Shown: piece after piece, positions 36,191 to 44,001 of the stretch
How positions within the stretch are numbered: position 1 is the first letter of the stretch
How the letters are laid out: the number at the start of each line of letters is the position of its first letter
Assembly: GCF_000427785.1 (NCBI RefSeq)
Contig: NZ_KE386581.1
Span: 1 to 64,000 of the forward strand
DNA: 64,000 nt
Origin: Massilia alkalitolerans DSM 17462
Lineage (GTDB): Bacteria > Pseudomonadota > Gammaproteobacteria > Burkholderiales > Burkholderiaceae_D
Direction of reading: 5' to 3'
The notes under the pieces: model-generated
The model's input: the letters and a program-made list of their open reading frames with translations, nothing else
Database searches by the model: none
Told to the model about the DNA's origin: nothing
Position numbers and translations under genes: made by a program

Positions 36191-37039
36191 GTGTCCCGTC
36201 TAAAAGTCCTGCCCCAATATGTGATGCCGAAGACGGCGCTGACCAACTTCGCCGGCCGCGTCGCCGGTGCCAAGGGTGGCGCCATGACCACGCGCCTGAT
36301 CCGCTGGTTCGTCGGCAAGTACGGCGTCAACATGGACGAGGCGGCGAACCCGGACATCGCGAGCTACAGCAGCTTCAACGAGTTCTTCACCCGCCCGCTG
36401 CGCAGCGATGCGCGGCCGCTGGCGAATGCCGATTTCGTGTGCCCGGTGGACGGCGCGATCAGCCAGTTCGGCGACATCGACGACCACCACATCTTCCAGG
36501 CCAAGGGACATAAATTCACCAGCGCGGAGCTGGTGGGCGGCGACGAGACGCTGGCAGCCCATTTCCAGCACGGCCACTTCGCCAACCTCTACCTGAGCCC
36601 GAAGGACTACCACCGCATCCACATGCCCTGCGACGGCCGCCTGACGCGCATGATCTACGTGCCGGGCAAGCTGTTCTCGGTGAACCCGACCACGGCGCGC
36701 GGCGTGCCGGGCCTGTTCGCCCGCAACGAGCGCGTCGTGTGCGTCTTCGAGTCGGAACAACATGGCCCCTTCGTGATGACCCTGGTGGGCGCCACCATCG
36801 TCGGCAGCATGGCCACCAGCTGGCACGGCGTGGTCAATCCGCCGCGCATGCCGCGCATCTGCGAATGGAATTACGATTCGCACCCGGTGGTGCTGAAGAA
36901 GGGCGAAGAGATGGGCCGCTTCCTGCTCGGCTCCACCGTCGTCATGCTCTTCAAGAAGGGGACGATCTCCTTCAACGGCGAATGGGCGCCGGAGCGCTCG
37001 GTGCGCCTGGGCGAGGTGATGGGGAACCATCCTCGCTGA
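36191..37039 (+). CDS. psd: Phosphatidylserine decarboxylase proenzyme
   Basis: 282 aa, the usual length for proteobacterial Psd. Psd makes phosphatidylethanolamine from phosphatidylserine at the inner membrane. YSSFNEFFTRPLRSDARP near the start, CPVDGAISQFG, SPKDYHRIHMPCDG and the self-cleavage motif LGST (Ser248, which becomes the pyruvoyl group) are all present. Start GTG 36191 has GAGAGG 9 nt upstream and gives the expected VSRLKVLPQYVMPK start; the ATG at 36155 coincides with a -10 box. Its last 68 nt overlap the convergent LysR gene. Confidence 0.92.
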   Translation: MSRLKVLPQYVMPKTALTNFAGRVAGAKGGAMTTRLIRWFVGKYGVNMDEAANPDIASYSSFNEFFTRPLRSDARPLANADFVCPVDGAISQFGDIDDHHIFQAKGHKFTSAELVGGDETLAAHFQHGHFANLYLSPKDYHRIHMPCDGRLTRMIYVPGKLFSVNPTTARGVPGLFARNERVVCVFESEQHGPFVMTLVGATIVGSMATSWHGVVNPPRMPRICEWNYDSHPVVLKKGEEMGRFLLGSTVVMLFKKGTISFNGEWAPERSVRLGEVMGNHPR

Positions 37040-37955
37040 TCACGATCGGCGTTCGGTCGCCGACTTCCGTACATTTCTCTTCCATCAGGTCCAGAAAGGC
37101 CCGGGTCTTGGCCGGCATCAGGCGGCGGCCCGGAAAGACCGCCCAGCCCTGGGTGGTCGGCGGTTCCCACTCCGGCAGCACCCGCACCAGCTCCCCCGTC
37201 TGCAGGTAAGGACCGGCGAAGGTCAGCGAGCTGGCCGCGATGCCGGCGCCGCGCGACGCCAGCCGCGCCAGCAGCTCGGGCGAATTGGCGGTGAGGCGCG
37301 CAGGCACCTGCCGTTCCCAGCGCAGCTTGCCGCGGGTGAGCACCCAGGGCGTCGCACCTCCGTAGCGGCTCAGCATGCACAGCAGGTCGTGCTGCAGCAG
37401 GTCGTCGGGATGCTCGGGCAAGCCGTGCCGGGCCACGTACGCGGGCGAGGCATACAGTCCCCAGTGTTCCAGGTTGATCGGGCGCGCGTTCAGCGACGCG
37501 TCGTCCGGCAGCTCGCCCATGCGGATCGCGATGTCGTAACCCTCGGCGATCAGGTCGACCCGGCGCGGCGACAGGTCCATCTCCAGCGACACCTCGGGAT
37601 AGCGCGCGATGAAGCGCGCGATCACCTCTTGCAGGCCGATATTGGCGAAGTCGCCCGGCAGGGACATGCGCAGCTTGCCGCTCGGTTCCTGCTGGCGGTG
37701 CTGGGCCAGCGCGCCGGCCGCCTCCACCTCTTCCGCCACCTTGCGCGCGTGCTCGAGCAGGCTGGCGCCGAATTCCGTCACCACCAGCTTGCGCGTGGTG
37801 CGCTGCAGGAGGCGCTCGCCCAGCTTCTGCTCCAGCAATGCAATGCGGCGCGAGACGGTCGATTTGGGCAGCTGCACGCGCTCGGCGGCGCGGCTGAAGC
37901 TGCCGGCCTCGACGATCCGGGCAAAGAGCAGAAGGTCATTCGGTTCGACTTCCAT
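36972..37955 (-). CDS. LysR-family transcriptional regulator
   Basis: 327 aa. The N-terminal winged HTH (SFSRAAERVQLPKSTVSRR, ~19-38) and a LysR effector domain (~90-295) are clear. It diverges from the azoreductase gene, with a perfect dyad in the shared intergenic region, so it probably controls azoR and itself in response to quinones or electrophiles (inference from this gene pairing). The C-terminal ~25 residues, rich in Pro/Ser/Ala, are encoded within the psd gene on the other strand and may be an extension unique to this lineage. Confidence 0.9.
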   Translation of the reverse strand: MEVEPNDLLLFARIVEAGSFSRAAERVQLPKSTVSRRIALLEQKLGERLLQRTTRKLVVTEFGASLLEHARKVAEEVEAAGALAQHRQQEPSGKLRMSLPGDFANIGLQEVIARFIARYPEVSLEMDLSPRRVDLIAEGYDIAIRMGELPDDASLNARPINLEHWGLYASPAYVARHGLPEHPDDLLQHDLLCMLSRYGGATPWVLTRGKLRWERQVPARLTANSPELLARLASRGAGIAASSLTFAGPYLQTGELVRVLPEWEPPTTQGWAVFPGRRLMPAKTRAFLDLMEEKCTEVGDRTPIVISEDGSPSPRPGAPSAPAPIRR

Positions 37956-37971
37956 GATTGTTCCACCAGTA

Positions 37972-37985
37972 GGATAATGTTATCC
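37972..37985. promoter_or_regulatory. Palindrome in the LysR-azoR divergent region
   Basis: GGATAA-TG-TTATCC, a perfect 6+6 dyad 17 nt upstream of the LysR start and about 80 nt from azoR. It is a candidate operator for the LysR protein, though the classic T-N11-A form is not obvious. Confidence 0.5.
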
Positions 37986-38067
37986 ATTCTACTGTCTTCC
38001 GCAACGATTTTGGAACCGCTAAAGTGTCTCCATCGACAAACTTTCTTGGAACGAAGGGACACATAAC

Positions 38068-38664
38068 ATGAACATCCTGCAAATCACCTCCAGCGTCCGC
38101 GGCAACGATTCGGAATCGACCCGCGTTACCGATCTCATCGTGAACAAGCTGGTCTCCGGCAATCCGGACGCCAAGGTGGTGCGCCGCGATGTCGGCGCCC
38201 AGCCGCACCCGCTGCTGGACGGCGCCGCGGTCGGCGCCCTGTTCACCCCGGCGGACCAGCGCAGCGCCGAACAGGCCGCCCGCGTGGCCCTGGACGACGC
38301 CCTCATCGCCGAAGCCCAGGCCGCCGACGTGATCGTGATCGGCGCCCCGATGTACAACTTCGGCATGCCGGTGCAGCTGAAGAACTGGTTCGACGCGATC
38401 GCCCGCTCCGGCGTGACCTTCCGCTATACCGAGACCGGTCCGGAAGGCCTGCTGAAGAACAAGAAGGTCTACGTGGCCACCGCTAGGGGCGGCGTGTACC
38501 CGGTGGAAGCCGATCCGCAGGTGCCGCACATCCGCATGCTGCTGAACTTCCTGGGCATGACCGACCACACCTTCATCTACTCGTCGGGCCTGAACATGGG
38601 TCCTGAGGCGGCGGCCAAGGGCCAGCAGGCAGCCAACGAGGCTGTGGAAGCGGCGCTGGCGTAA
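38068..38664 (+). CDS. azoR: FMN-dependent NADH-azoreductase
   Basis: 198-aa flavodoxin-like fold enzyme. NILQITSSVRGNDSESTRVTD opens the FMN-binding site, and IGAPMYNFGMPVQLKNWFD is the hallmark loop of AzoR. It reduces quinones and azo compounds using NADH and protects against electrophile stress. Divergent from the LysR regulator. A short hairpin (38681-38700) follows, then the pirin gene. Confidence 0.93.
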   Translation: MNILQITSSVRGNDSESTRVTDLIVNKLVSGNPDAKVVRRDVGAQPHPLLDGAAVGALFTPADQRSAEQAARVALDDALIAEAQAADVIVIGAPMYNFGMPVQLKNWFDAIARSGVTFRYTETGPEGLLKNKKVYVATARGGVYPVEADPQVPHIRMLLNFLGMTDHTFIYSSGLNMGPEAAAKGQQAANEAVEAALA

Positions 38665-38680
38665 CCCATGACGTAGAATC

Positions 38681-38700
38681 GCGCCGCCGGGAGGCGGCGC
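38681..38700 (+). terminator. GC-rich hairpin between azoR and pirin gene
   Basis: GCGCCGCC (38681-38688) and GGCGGCGC (38693-38700) around a 4-nt loop. No U-run follows, so it may only weakly stop transcription or stabilise the azoR message. Confidence 0.4.
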
Positions 38701-38729
38701 GCAACCGATCGACACACGAGGAGAACAGC

Positions 38730-39602
38730 ATGACCGAGTTGACCAACACCGCAGCAATCGTGAAATCGCGCGGGGTCGAACGCCTGATCCAGGGCCAGTT
38801 CGTGATGGACGGCGCGGGCGTGAAGATCAACCGCGTGCTGACCGGTTCCCTGCAGCGCCGCCTCGACCCCTTCCTGATGCTGGACGCCTTCGGCAGCGAC
38901 AAGGCGGGCGACTACATTGCCGGCTTTCCGGAGCACCCGCACCGCGGCTTCGAGACCGTCACCTACATGCTCAACGGCCGCATGCGCCACCGCGACAGCG
39001 CCGGCAACGAGGGCCTGGTGACCAATGGCGGCGTGCAGTGGATGACGGCCGGCCGAGGCGTGATCCACTCCGAGATGCCGGAGCAGGACGAGGGCCTGAT
39101 GGAAGGCTTCCAGCTGTGGCTCAACCTGCCCGCCAAGGACAAGATGATGGACCCGTGGTATCGCGACATCCCGACCGAGGAAGTGCCGTGCTTCACCGTT
39201 GATGCCGGCGTGACCGTGCAGGTGATCGCCGGCGAGACCCACGGCGTGAAGGGCGCGGTGCAGCGCGAGCATACCCTGCCGCTGTACCTCGACATCGAGA
39301 TCCCGGCCGGCGTCATCTTCGAGCAGCCGATCCCGCAGGGGCACAACGCTTTTCTCTACGTGTACCGGGGCGAAGCGGTGGTCGAGGGCAAGGGCGTGGG
39401 CAAGACGCGCATGGCGGTGCTGGACAATGCCGCGGGCGCCGACGGCGTGCGCATCAAGGCGATCGAGCCGACCCGGCTGATCCTGCTGGCGGGGCGTCCG
39501 CTGAACGAGCCGATCGCGCAGCACGGCCCATTCGTGATGAACACCACCGAAGAGCTGTACCAGGCCTTCGACGATTTCCGGGCGGGGCGGTTTGCAGCCT
39601 GA
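38730..39602 (+). CDS. Pirin-family protein
   Basis: 290-aa bicupin of the pirin/quercetinase-like family. Metal ligands lie in FPEHPHRGFETVTYMLNG and WMTAGRGVIHSEMPE. A GAGGAG SD precedes ATG 38730. It follows azoR and is probably part of the same redox-stress transcription unit or its neighbour. It differs clearly in sequence from the pirin at 14432, so the two are not recent copies. A rho-independent terminator follows. Confidence 0.92.
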   Translation: MTELTNTAAIVKSRGVERLIQGQFVMDGAGVKINRVLTGSLQRRLDPFLMLDAFGSDKAGDYIAGFPEHPHRGFETVTYMLNGRMRHRDSAGNEGLVTNGGVQWMTAGRGVIHSEMPEQDEGLMEGFQLWLNLPAKDKMMDPWYRDIPTEEVPCFTVDAGVTVQVIAGETHGVKGAVQREHTLPLYLDIEIPAGVIFEQPIPQGHNAFLYVYRGEAVVEGKGVGKTRMAVLDNAAGADGVRIKAIEPTRLILLAGRPLNEPIAQHGPFVMNTTEELYQAFDDFRAGRFAA

Positions 39603-39637
39603 GGCTTTGCAGCCCGCCATTGCCGCCTGCTACACTG

Positions 39638-39668
39638 ACGGGATGACGCACGTTCATCCCGTTTTTTT
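39638..39668 (+). terminator. Rho-independent terminator after the pirin gene
   Basis: ACGGGATGA (39638-39646) and TCATCCCGT (39654-39662), then a T-run to 39668. The next base begins the ATG of the following gene. Confidence 0.88.
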
Positions 39669-40142
39669 ATGCCCCTGATCGACACCGTTGCCGACCTGCT
39701 CGCACGCGCCAGCCGCGCGCTCGGCTTCGAGACGGCCGATTCCTTCCCGCCCGGCCATGCCTACGCGCGCACCCGCTGGAACAAGGCCTACTTCGACATC
39801 CCCTCGGACCTGAAACCCGACGCGATCGAGCAGCGCATGTGCGAGGCCATCGTCAACACCCCTTCCCTGTTCGGGGAAATCCTCAATCCCACGCCGCGCA
39901 TGCAGCGCACCCTGCTGGGCATCATCGAGGGGCGCCTGCGCCGCGGCCAGGGGGCGCCCGTCGACCTGGCGGCGCTCCTGGTGGCGGCCTACCGCAGCCC
40001 GCATACGGTGGAGACCGTGCCGGGGCTGCGCCAGGCGATTCGCGACACCTCGGGCTACGAGCCGCAGGTGCAGGCCAATGCCATCCTGGCCTACCTGGCG
40101 GATGCGCCGGCGGCGTTTGGCGTCATCGAGGCGCGGGGCTGA
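39669..40142 (+). CDS. Hypothetical protein
   Basis: 157 aa, not recognised; soluble and mainly helical. The ATG directly abuts the T-run of the preceding terminator, so no Shine-Dalgarno is possible outside that hairpin; the start is either leaderless, from a promoter inside the terminator region, or further downstream. The last 20 nt overlap the convergent acyltransferase gene. Codon use matches neighbours, which supports it being real. Confidence 0.65.
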   Translation: MPLIDTVADLLARASRALGFETADSFPPGHAYARTRWNKAYFDIPSDLKPDAIEQRMCEAIVNTPSLFGEILNPTPRMQRTLLGIIEGRLRRGQGAPVDLAALLVAAYRSPHTVETVPGLRQAIRDTSGYEPQVQANAILAYLADAPAAFGVIEARG

Positions 40143-41259
40143 GCATGCCCGGCCGTGCCGCATTGCTCGGCACGTAGCGCTCGCGCAGCAGCATGAAGGG
40201 CGTCTCCACCAGCTTGTAGAGCAGCCAGCCGCTCAAGACCGACAGCACCAGCAGCACCATGATCGTCAGCGGATGCTCCGCGCCGAAACCTTGTGTCTTC
40301 ATCCACTTCGCCGCCATCACGCACGCCGGCTTGTGCAGCAGGTAGATCGCGTAGGACCACAGCGCCAGCGCACCGGCGCCTGGCACGCGCAGGCTGCGCA
40401 GCAGCGAATGCTCCGACACCGCAGAGACGATCAGCAGCGAGAAGCCGAGCGCCATCAATGGAAAACCAAACACGGTGATGCCGAAGCCGTAGCGGTCGTC
40501 GAGGAAGAACCAGAACGCCACCCCACATGAAAGCAGGCCCAGCACGCCCATCAGGTTGCCGTGCCGGGTCAGGCGCGCCCAGAGTCCGACGTGGTGGTTG
40601 CGCAGCAGCGCCAGCGCCACGCCGGCCAGCAGCTCGTCGTACCTGCATAAGCTTGAGTAATAAATGTACTTGAAATAGAAGTAAAGCTTATAGTTCTGCC
40701 CCGCCATCTCCTGCCACAGCTCGGCGCGGATCAGCATGCCGGCGATGAAGGCGAGCGCAATTCCCGTCCAGGCCAGACGCAGTGACCCGCCAAACAGGAT
40801 GCCCAGCAAGGCCACGGCCGGCAGCAGCATATAAAACTGTTCCTCGATCGCCAGCGACCAGGAGTGCGAAAAGGCGCTGCCCGGCTCCAGTGCGAAGTTC
40901 TGGATGAAGGCGGCATATTCCCATAGCGGCAGCAAGGGCGCGCCGCCGCGGAAGGCCGGCCACAGGAAGTACAGCGCCAGCACCAGCCAGTAGTTCGGCA
41001 AGGTGCGCAGCAGGCGGCGCGCATAGAAGTGCTTCAGCGAGAAGCCGCCCGGGCTTTTCAAGCTTGCAAAGATCTGGTTGCCGATCAGGTAGCCGGACAG
41101 CGCGAAGAACAGGTCGACCCCGACCCAGCCGATCTCGCCCACCCAGCCGAAGGTCGGCGCATCGCTCACGAACAGCACGTAATGGTGCAGGACGACCAGC
41201 GTCACGGCGAGCGCGCGCAGCGTGTCGAGGCCGTGGATGCGGGTGGAGATGGTGGACAT
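40123..41259 (-). CDS. Acyltransferase-3 family membrane protein (OafA/YrhL-like)
   Basis: 378 aa with about ten membrane helices. ISTRIHGLDTLRALAVTLVV and HSWSLAIEEQFYMLLP are the family signatures (the H-x-x-x-x-E-E region). Such enzymes O-acetylate surface sugars or lipids. The recipient is unknown. Start at ATG 41259; the frame is open upstream. Overlaps the previous gene by 20 nt. Confidence 0.9.
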   Translation of the reverse strand: MSTISTRIHGLDTLRALAVTLVVLHHYVLFVSDAPTFGWVGEIGWVGVDLFFALSGYLIGNQIFASLKSPGGFSLKHFYARRLLRTLPNYWLVLALYFLWPAFRGGAPLLPLWEYAAFIQNFALEPGSAFSHSWSLAIEEQFYMLLPAVALLGILFGGSLRLAWTGIALAFIAGMLIRAELWQEMAGQNYKLYFYFKYIYYSSLCRYDELLAGVALALLRNHHVGLWARLTRHGNLMGVLGLLSCGVAFWFFLDDRYGFGITVFGFPLMALGFSLLIVSAVSEHSLLRSLRVPGAGALALWSYAIYLLHKPACVMAAKWMKTQGFGAEHPLTIMVLLVLSVLSGWLLYKLVETPFMLLRERYVPSNAARPGMLSPAPR

Positions 41260-41379
41260 GCTGGCCGTTCTGGTTGGGAAGTGGCGGATCATGCCACGGC
41301 CCTTCGGCATCCGCCACTGTTTGCCGATAAAATGTCGGCTCCCGAATCATTCCAACCCTTTCCCCTGGATCAGCACCGC

Positions 41380-42351
41380 ATGAATCCCCAGAGCCAGTAT
41401 CAATTCAAGTCCGTCAACTACACCGGCCTCCAGCCGGGCCCGCGCGTCATCATCATGGGCGCCACCCATGGCAACGAAGTCTGCGGCACCATCGCCATCC
41501 GCCGCGTGATGGAAGAAATCGATTCCGGCAAGCTGCACATCGCGGCCGGCAGCGTGACCTTCGTGCCGATCGTGAATCCTAAAGCCTACGAGCAGAACAC
41601 CCGCAACGGCGACCGCAACCTGAACCGCAACCTGTTCCCCAAGGAAGACCCACAGGACTTCGAGGACCAGATCGCCAACTGGCTGTGCCCCCTGCTCGCC
41701 CGGCATGACGTGCTGCTCGACCTGCACTCCTTCAATGCGACCGGCGGCCAGCCTTTCGTGATGGTCGGCCCGCTGAACAACGACGGCACGCTGCAGCCCT
41801 TCCAGCACGCGGAGAAAGAACGCGCCTGGGCGCGCCGCCTGGGCGTGAAGCGCTTCGTGGACGGCTGGCTGGCCGCCTACGGCGACGGCGTCAAGCGCCG
41901 CAGCCGCAATGCCGACGAGCTGGAAACCGTGCTGCGCTACGGCGTCGGCACCACCGAGTACATGCGCACCACGGGCGGCTATGCGCTCACGCTCGAATGC
42001 GGCCAGCATGTCGATCCGGCCGCGCCGGAAGTGGCCTACCGCGCCATCATGAACACGCTGGCGCACCTGAAGCTGATCGCGGCGCCCGATCCGGAGCCGG
42101 TGCCCTTCGACGAGATGGAAGCCCTGTCGATGGTCGTGGTGCACGACAAGCTGCACGCCGGCGACGCCTTCAGCCGCCAGTGGGCGAGTTTCGACCCGGT
42201 GGCCGAAGGCGACGAGATCGGCGTGCGCGCCGACGGCAGCAAAGTGGTCGCCGAGTTCAGCGGCCGCATCCTGTTCCCGGATGCGAAGGCCAATGCCAAC
42301 TCCGAGTGGTACTACCTGACCCGCCCGAACCCGCGCTTCGGCCGAGAATAA
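41380..42351 (+). CDS. Aspartoacylase/succinylglutamate-desuccinylase-like M14 enzyme
   Basis: 323 aa. The zinc site is seen as MGATHGNEVCG (HxxE) and LLDLHSFNA (His). GDRNLNRNLFP follows, and LTLECGQH carries the general-base Glu. These match the AstE/AspA branch of zinc carboxypeptidases that deacylates N-acyl amino acids. The substrate is unknown. ATG 41380 gives the expected start; ATG 41332 in frame adds 16 residues. A terminator follows. Confidence 0.87.
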   Translation: MNPQSQYQFKSVNYTGLQPGPRVIIMGATHGNEVCGTIAIRRVMEEIDSGKLHIAAGSVTFVPIVNPKAYEQNTRNGDRNLNRNLFPKEDPQDFEDQIANWLCPLLARHDVLLDLHSFNATGGQPFVMVGPLNNDGTLQPFQHAEKERAWARRLGVKRFVDGWLAAYGDGVKRRSRNADELETVLRYGVGTTEYMRTTGGYALTLECGQHVDPAAPEVAYRAIMNTLAHLKLIAAPDPEPVPFDEMEALSMVVVHDKLHAGDAFSRQWASFDPVAEGDEIGVRADGSKVVAEFSGRILFPDAKANANSEWYYLTRPNPRFGRE

Positions 42352-42356
42352 GCAAG

Positions 42357-42387
42357 ACCCTGCTGAAGCCGCCGCCAGCAGGGTTTT
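42357..42387 (+). terminator. Rho-independent terminator
   Basis: ACCCTGCTG (42357-42365) pairs with CAGCAGGGT (42376-42384), followed by TTTT. It closes the aspartoacylase-like gene just ahead of the ArsR operon. Confidence 0.8.
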
Positions 42388-42392
42388 CCGAT

Positions 42393-42412
42393 ATATCGTA
42401 AGATGACGATAT
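42393..42412. promoter_or_regulatory. Dyad operator in front of the ArsR-type regulator
   Basis: ATATCGT-N6-ACGATAT, a perfect 7+7 inverted repeat 35 nt ahead of the regulator start. This is the expected position and shape for an autoregulatory ArsR/SmtB-type operator. Confidence 0.65.
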
Positions 42413-42446
42413 TCGGATCGAAAGAACCCGATACAAGGAAGAGCTC

Positions 42447-42743
42447 ATGGACATCGACGCGATCCACAAGGCCCTGGCCAATCCGGTGCGGCGCCAGATC
42501 CTGCATTGGCTGAAGGATCCGCAGCAGCATTTCGCCGAGCAGGAGCACCCGCTCGACATGGGCGTGTGCTGCAAGCTGATCGACCAGCGCGCCAAGCTGT
42601 CGCAATCGACGGTCTCGGCGCACCTGGCGACCCTGCACAAGGCAGGGCTGGTGAGCACGCGGCGCGTCGGACAGTTCATCTTCTTCCAGCGTAACGAGGA
42701 AGTCATTCAGGCCTTCCTCGATCAACTGAACGACGGACTTTAG
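42447..42743 (+). CDS. ArsR-family winged-helix repressor
   Basis: 98 aa. MDIDAIHKALANPVRRQILH and the recognition region LSQSTVSAHLATLHKAGLV are ArsR-type. A CC pair at ~41-42 (MGVCCKLID) lies near the usual sensor helix and could sense electrophiles or metals (inference). AAGGAAGAG SD. The next gene, an Old Yellow Enzyme, starts 13 nt after its stop, so the two form an operon that the dyad at 42393 likely controls; the pairing resembles NemR-NemA in E. coli though the regulator family differs. Confidence 0.88.
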   Translation: MDIDAIHKALANPVRRQILHWLKDPQQHFAEQEHPLDMGVCCKLIDQRAKLSQSTVSAHLATLHKAGLVSTRRVGQFIFFQRNEEVIQAFLDQLNDGL

Positions 42744-42756
42744 GAGTACCCCAACG

Positions 42757-43812
42757 ATGGCAACAATGTTTGACCCGATCAAGGTAGGCGCACTCGAACT
42801 GCCGAACCGCATCATCATGGCCCCGCTGACCCGCGCGCGCGCCGTCGGAGCGGGCCGCGTGCCGAACGCGATGATGGCCGAATACTACGTGCAGCGCGCC
42901 GACGCCGGTCTGATCCTGTCGGAAGCCACCGCCGTCACCCCGATGGGCGTGGGCTATGCCGACACCCCCGGTATCTGGTCGGACGAACAGGTGGAAGGCT
43001 GGAAGATCGTCACCGACGCCGTGCACAAGGCCGGCGGACGCATCGTCCTGCAGCTGTGGCACGTGGGCCGCATCTCGGACCCGCACTTCCTCGACGGCCA
43101 GCTCCCGGTCGCGCCGTCCGCGATCCAGCCGAAAGGCCACGTGAGCCTGCTGCGTCCGATGCGCGACTACGCCACCCCGCGCGCGCTGGAAACGCATGAG
43201 ATCCCGGCCATCGTCGCCGCCTACCGCAAGGGCGCCGAGAACGCAAAGAGGGCCGGCTTCGACGGCGTCGAGATCCACGGCGCCAACGGCTACCTGCTCG
43301 ACCAGTTCCTGCAGGATTCCACCAACCAGCGCAGCGACCAGTACGGCGGCTCGGTCGAGAACCGCGCCCGCCTGATGCTGGAAGTGACCGATGCCTGCAT
43401 CGAGGTGTGGGGCGCGGACCGCGTCGGCATGCACCTGGCGCCGCGCCGCGACTCGCACGACATGGGCGACTCGAATCCGCGCGAGACCTTCGGCTATGTG
43501 GCGCGCGAACTCGGCAAGCGCGGCATTGCCTTCATCTGCGCCCGCGAAGCCGTTGGCGACGACAGCCTGCGCGCCTACCTCAAGAAGGAATTCGGGGGCG
43601 TCTACATCGCCAACGAAAAGCTGACCAAGGAGAGCGCGGAGGAGCTGATCAAGTCGGGCGAGGCCGATGCGGTGGCCTTTGGCGTGTGGTTCATCGCCAA
43701 CCCGGACCTGCCCAAGCGCCTGAAACAGGATGCGCCGCTGAACCAGCCGCGGCCGGAACTGTTCTACGGCTCGGGACCGGAAGGCTACATCGACTACCCG
43801 GCGCTGAACTGA
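42757..43812 (+). CDS. Old Yellow Enzyme-family ene-reductase
   Basis: 351-aa FMN (beta/alpha)8 barrel. Typical signatures: APLTRARAVG, QLWHVGRIS, EIHGANGYLLDQFL, RSDQYGGSVENRARL. It reduces activated C=C bonds and some nitro compounds with NAD(P)H; the closest well-known relatives are NemA/xenobiotic reductases. Regulated with the upstream ArsR. AGGAG SD. A strong hairpin follows. Confidence 0.93.
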   Translation: MATMFDPIKVGALELPNRIIMAPLTRARAVGAGRVPNAMMAEYYVQRADAGLILSEATAVTPMGVGYADTPGIWSDEQVEGWKIVTDAVHKAGGRIVLQLWHVGRISDPHFLDGQLPVAPSAIQPKGHVSLLRPMRDYATPRALETHEIPAIVAAYRKGAENAKRAGFDGVEIHGANGYLLDQFLQDSTNQRSDQYGGSVENRARLMLEVTDACIEVWGADRVGMHLAPRRDSHDMGDSNPRETFGYVARELGKRGIAFICAREAVGDDSLRAYLKKEFGGVYIANEKLTKESAEELIKSGEADAVAFGVWFIANPDLPKRLKQDAPLNQPRPELFYGSGPEGYIDYPALN

Positions 43813-43830
43813 TCCCGCCCTAGTCCGCCA

Positions 43831-43860
43831 AACCGGGTTCCCTTTCGCGGGAACCCGGTT
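43831..43860. terminator. Strong hairpin after the ene-reductase gene
   Basis: AACCGGGTTCC (43831-43841) and GGAACCCGGTT (43850-43860), perfect 11-bp stem. No U-run follows, so it may act as a stabiliser or weak terminator. Confidence 0.6.
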
Positions 43861-44001
43861 CTACGTGCAGGACACTCCGCCCAGCGCCCGTACGTACGTT
43901 CTATTTTCGTATATGTATGTGGTGTAAACGACACCCCGCTCATGCTATTCTTGCGCGATTATTCTTATCGCGCACCGAGCCTGCGCTGTCCAGGAGACCA
44001 C

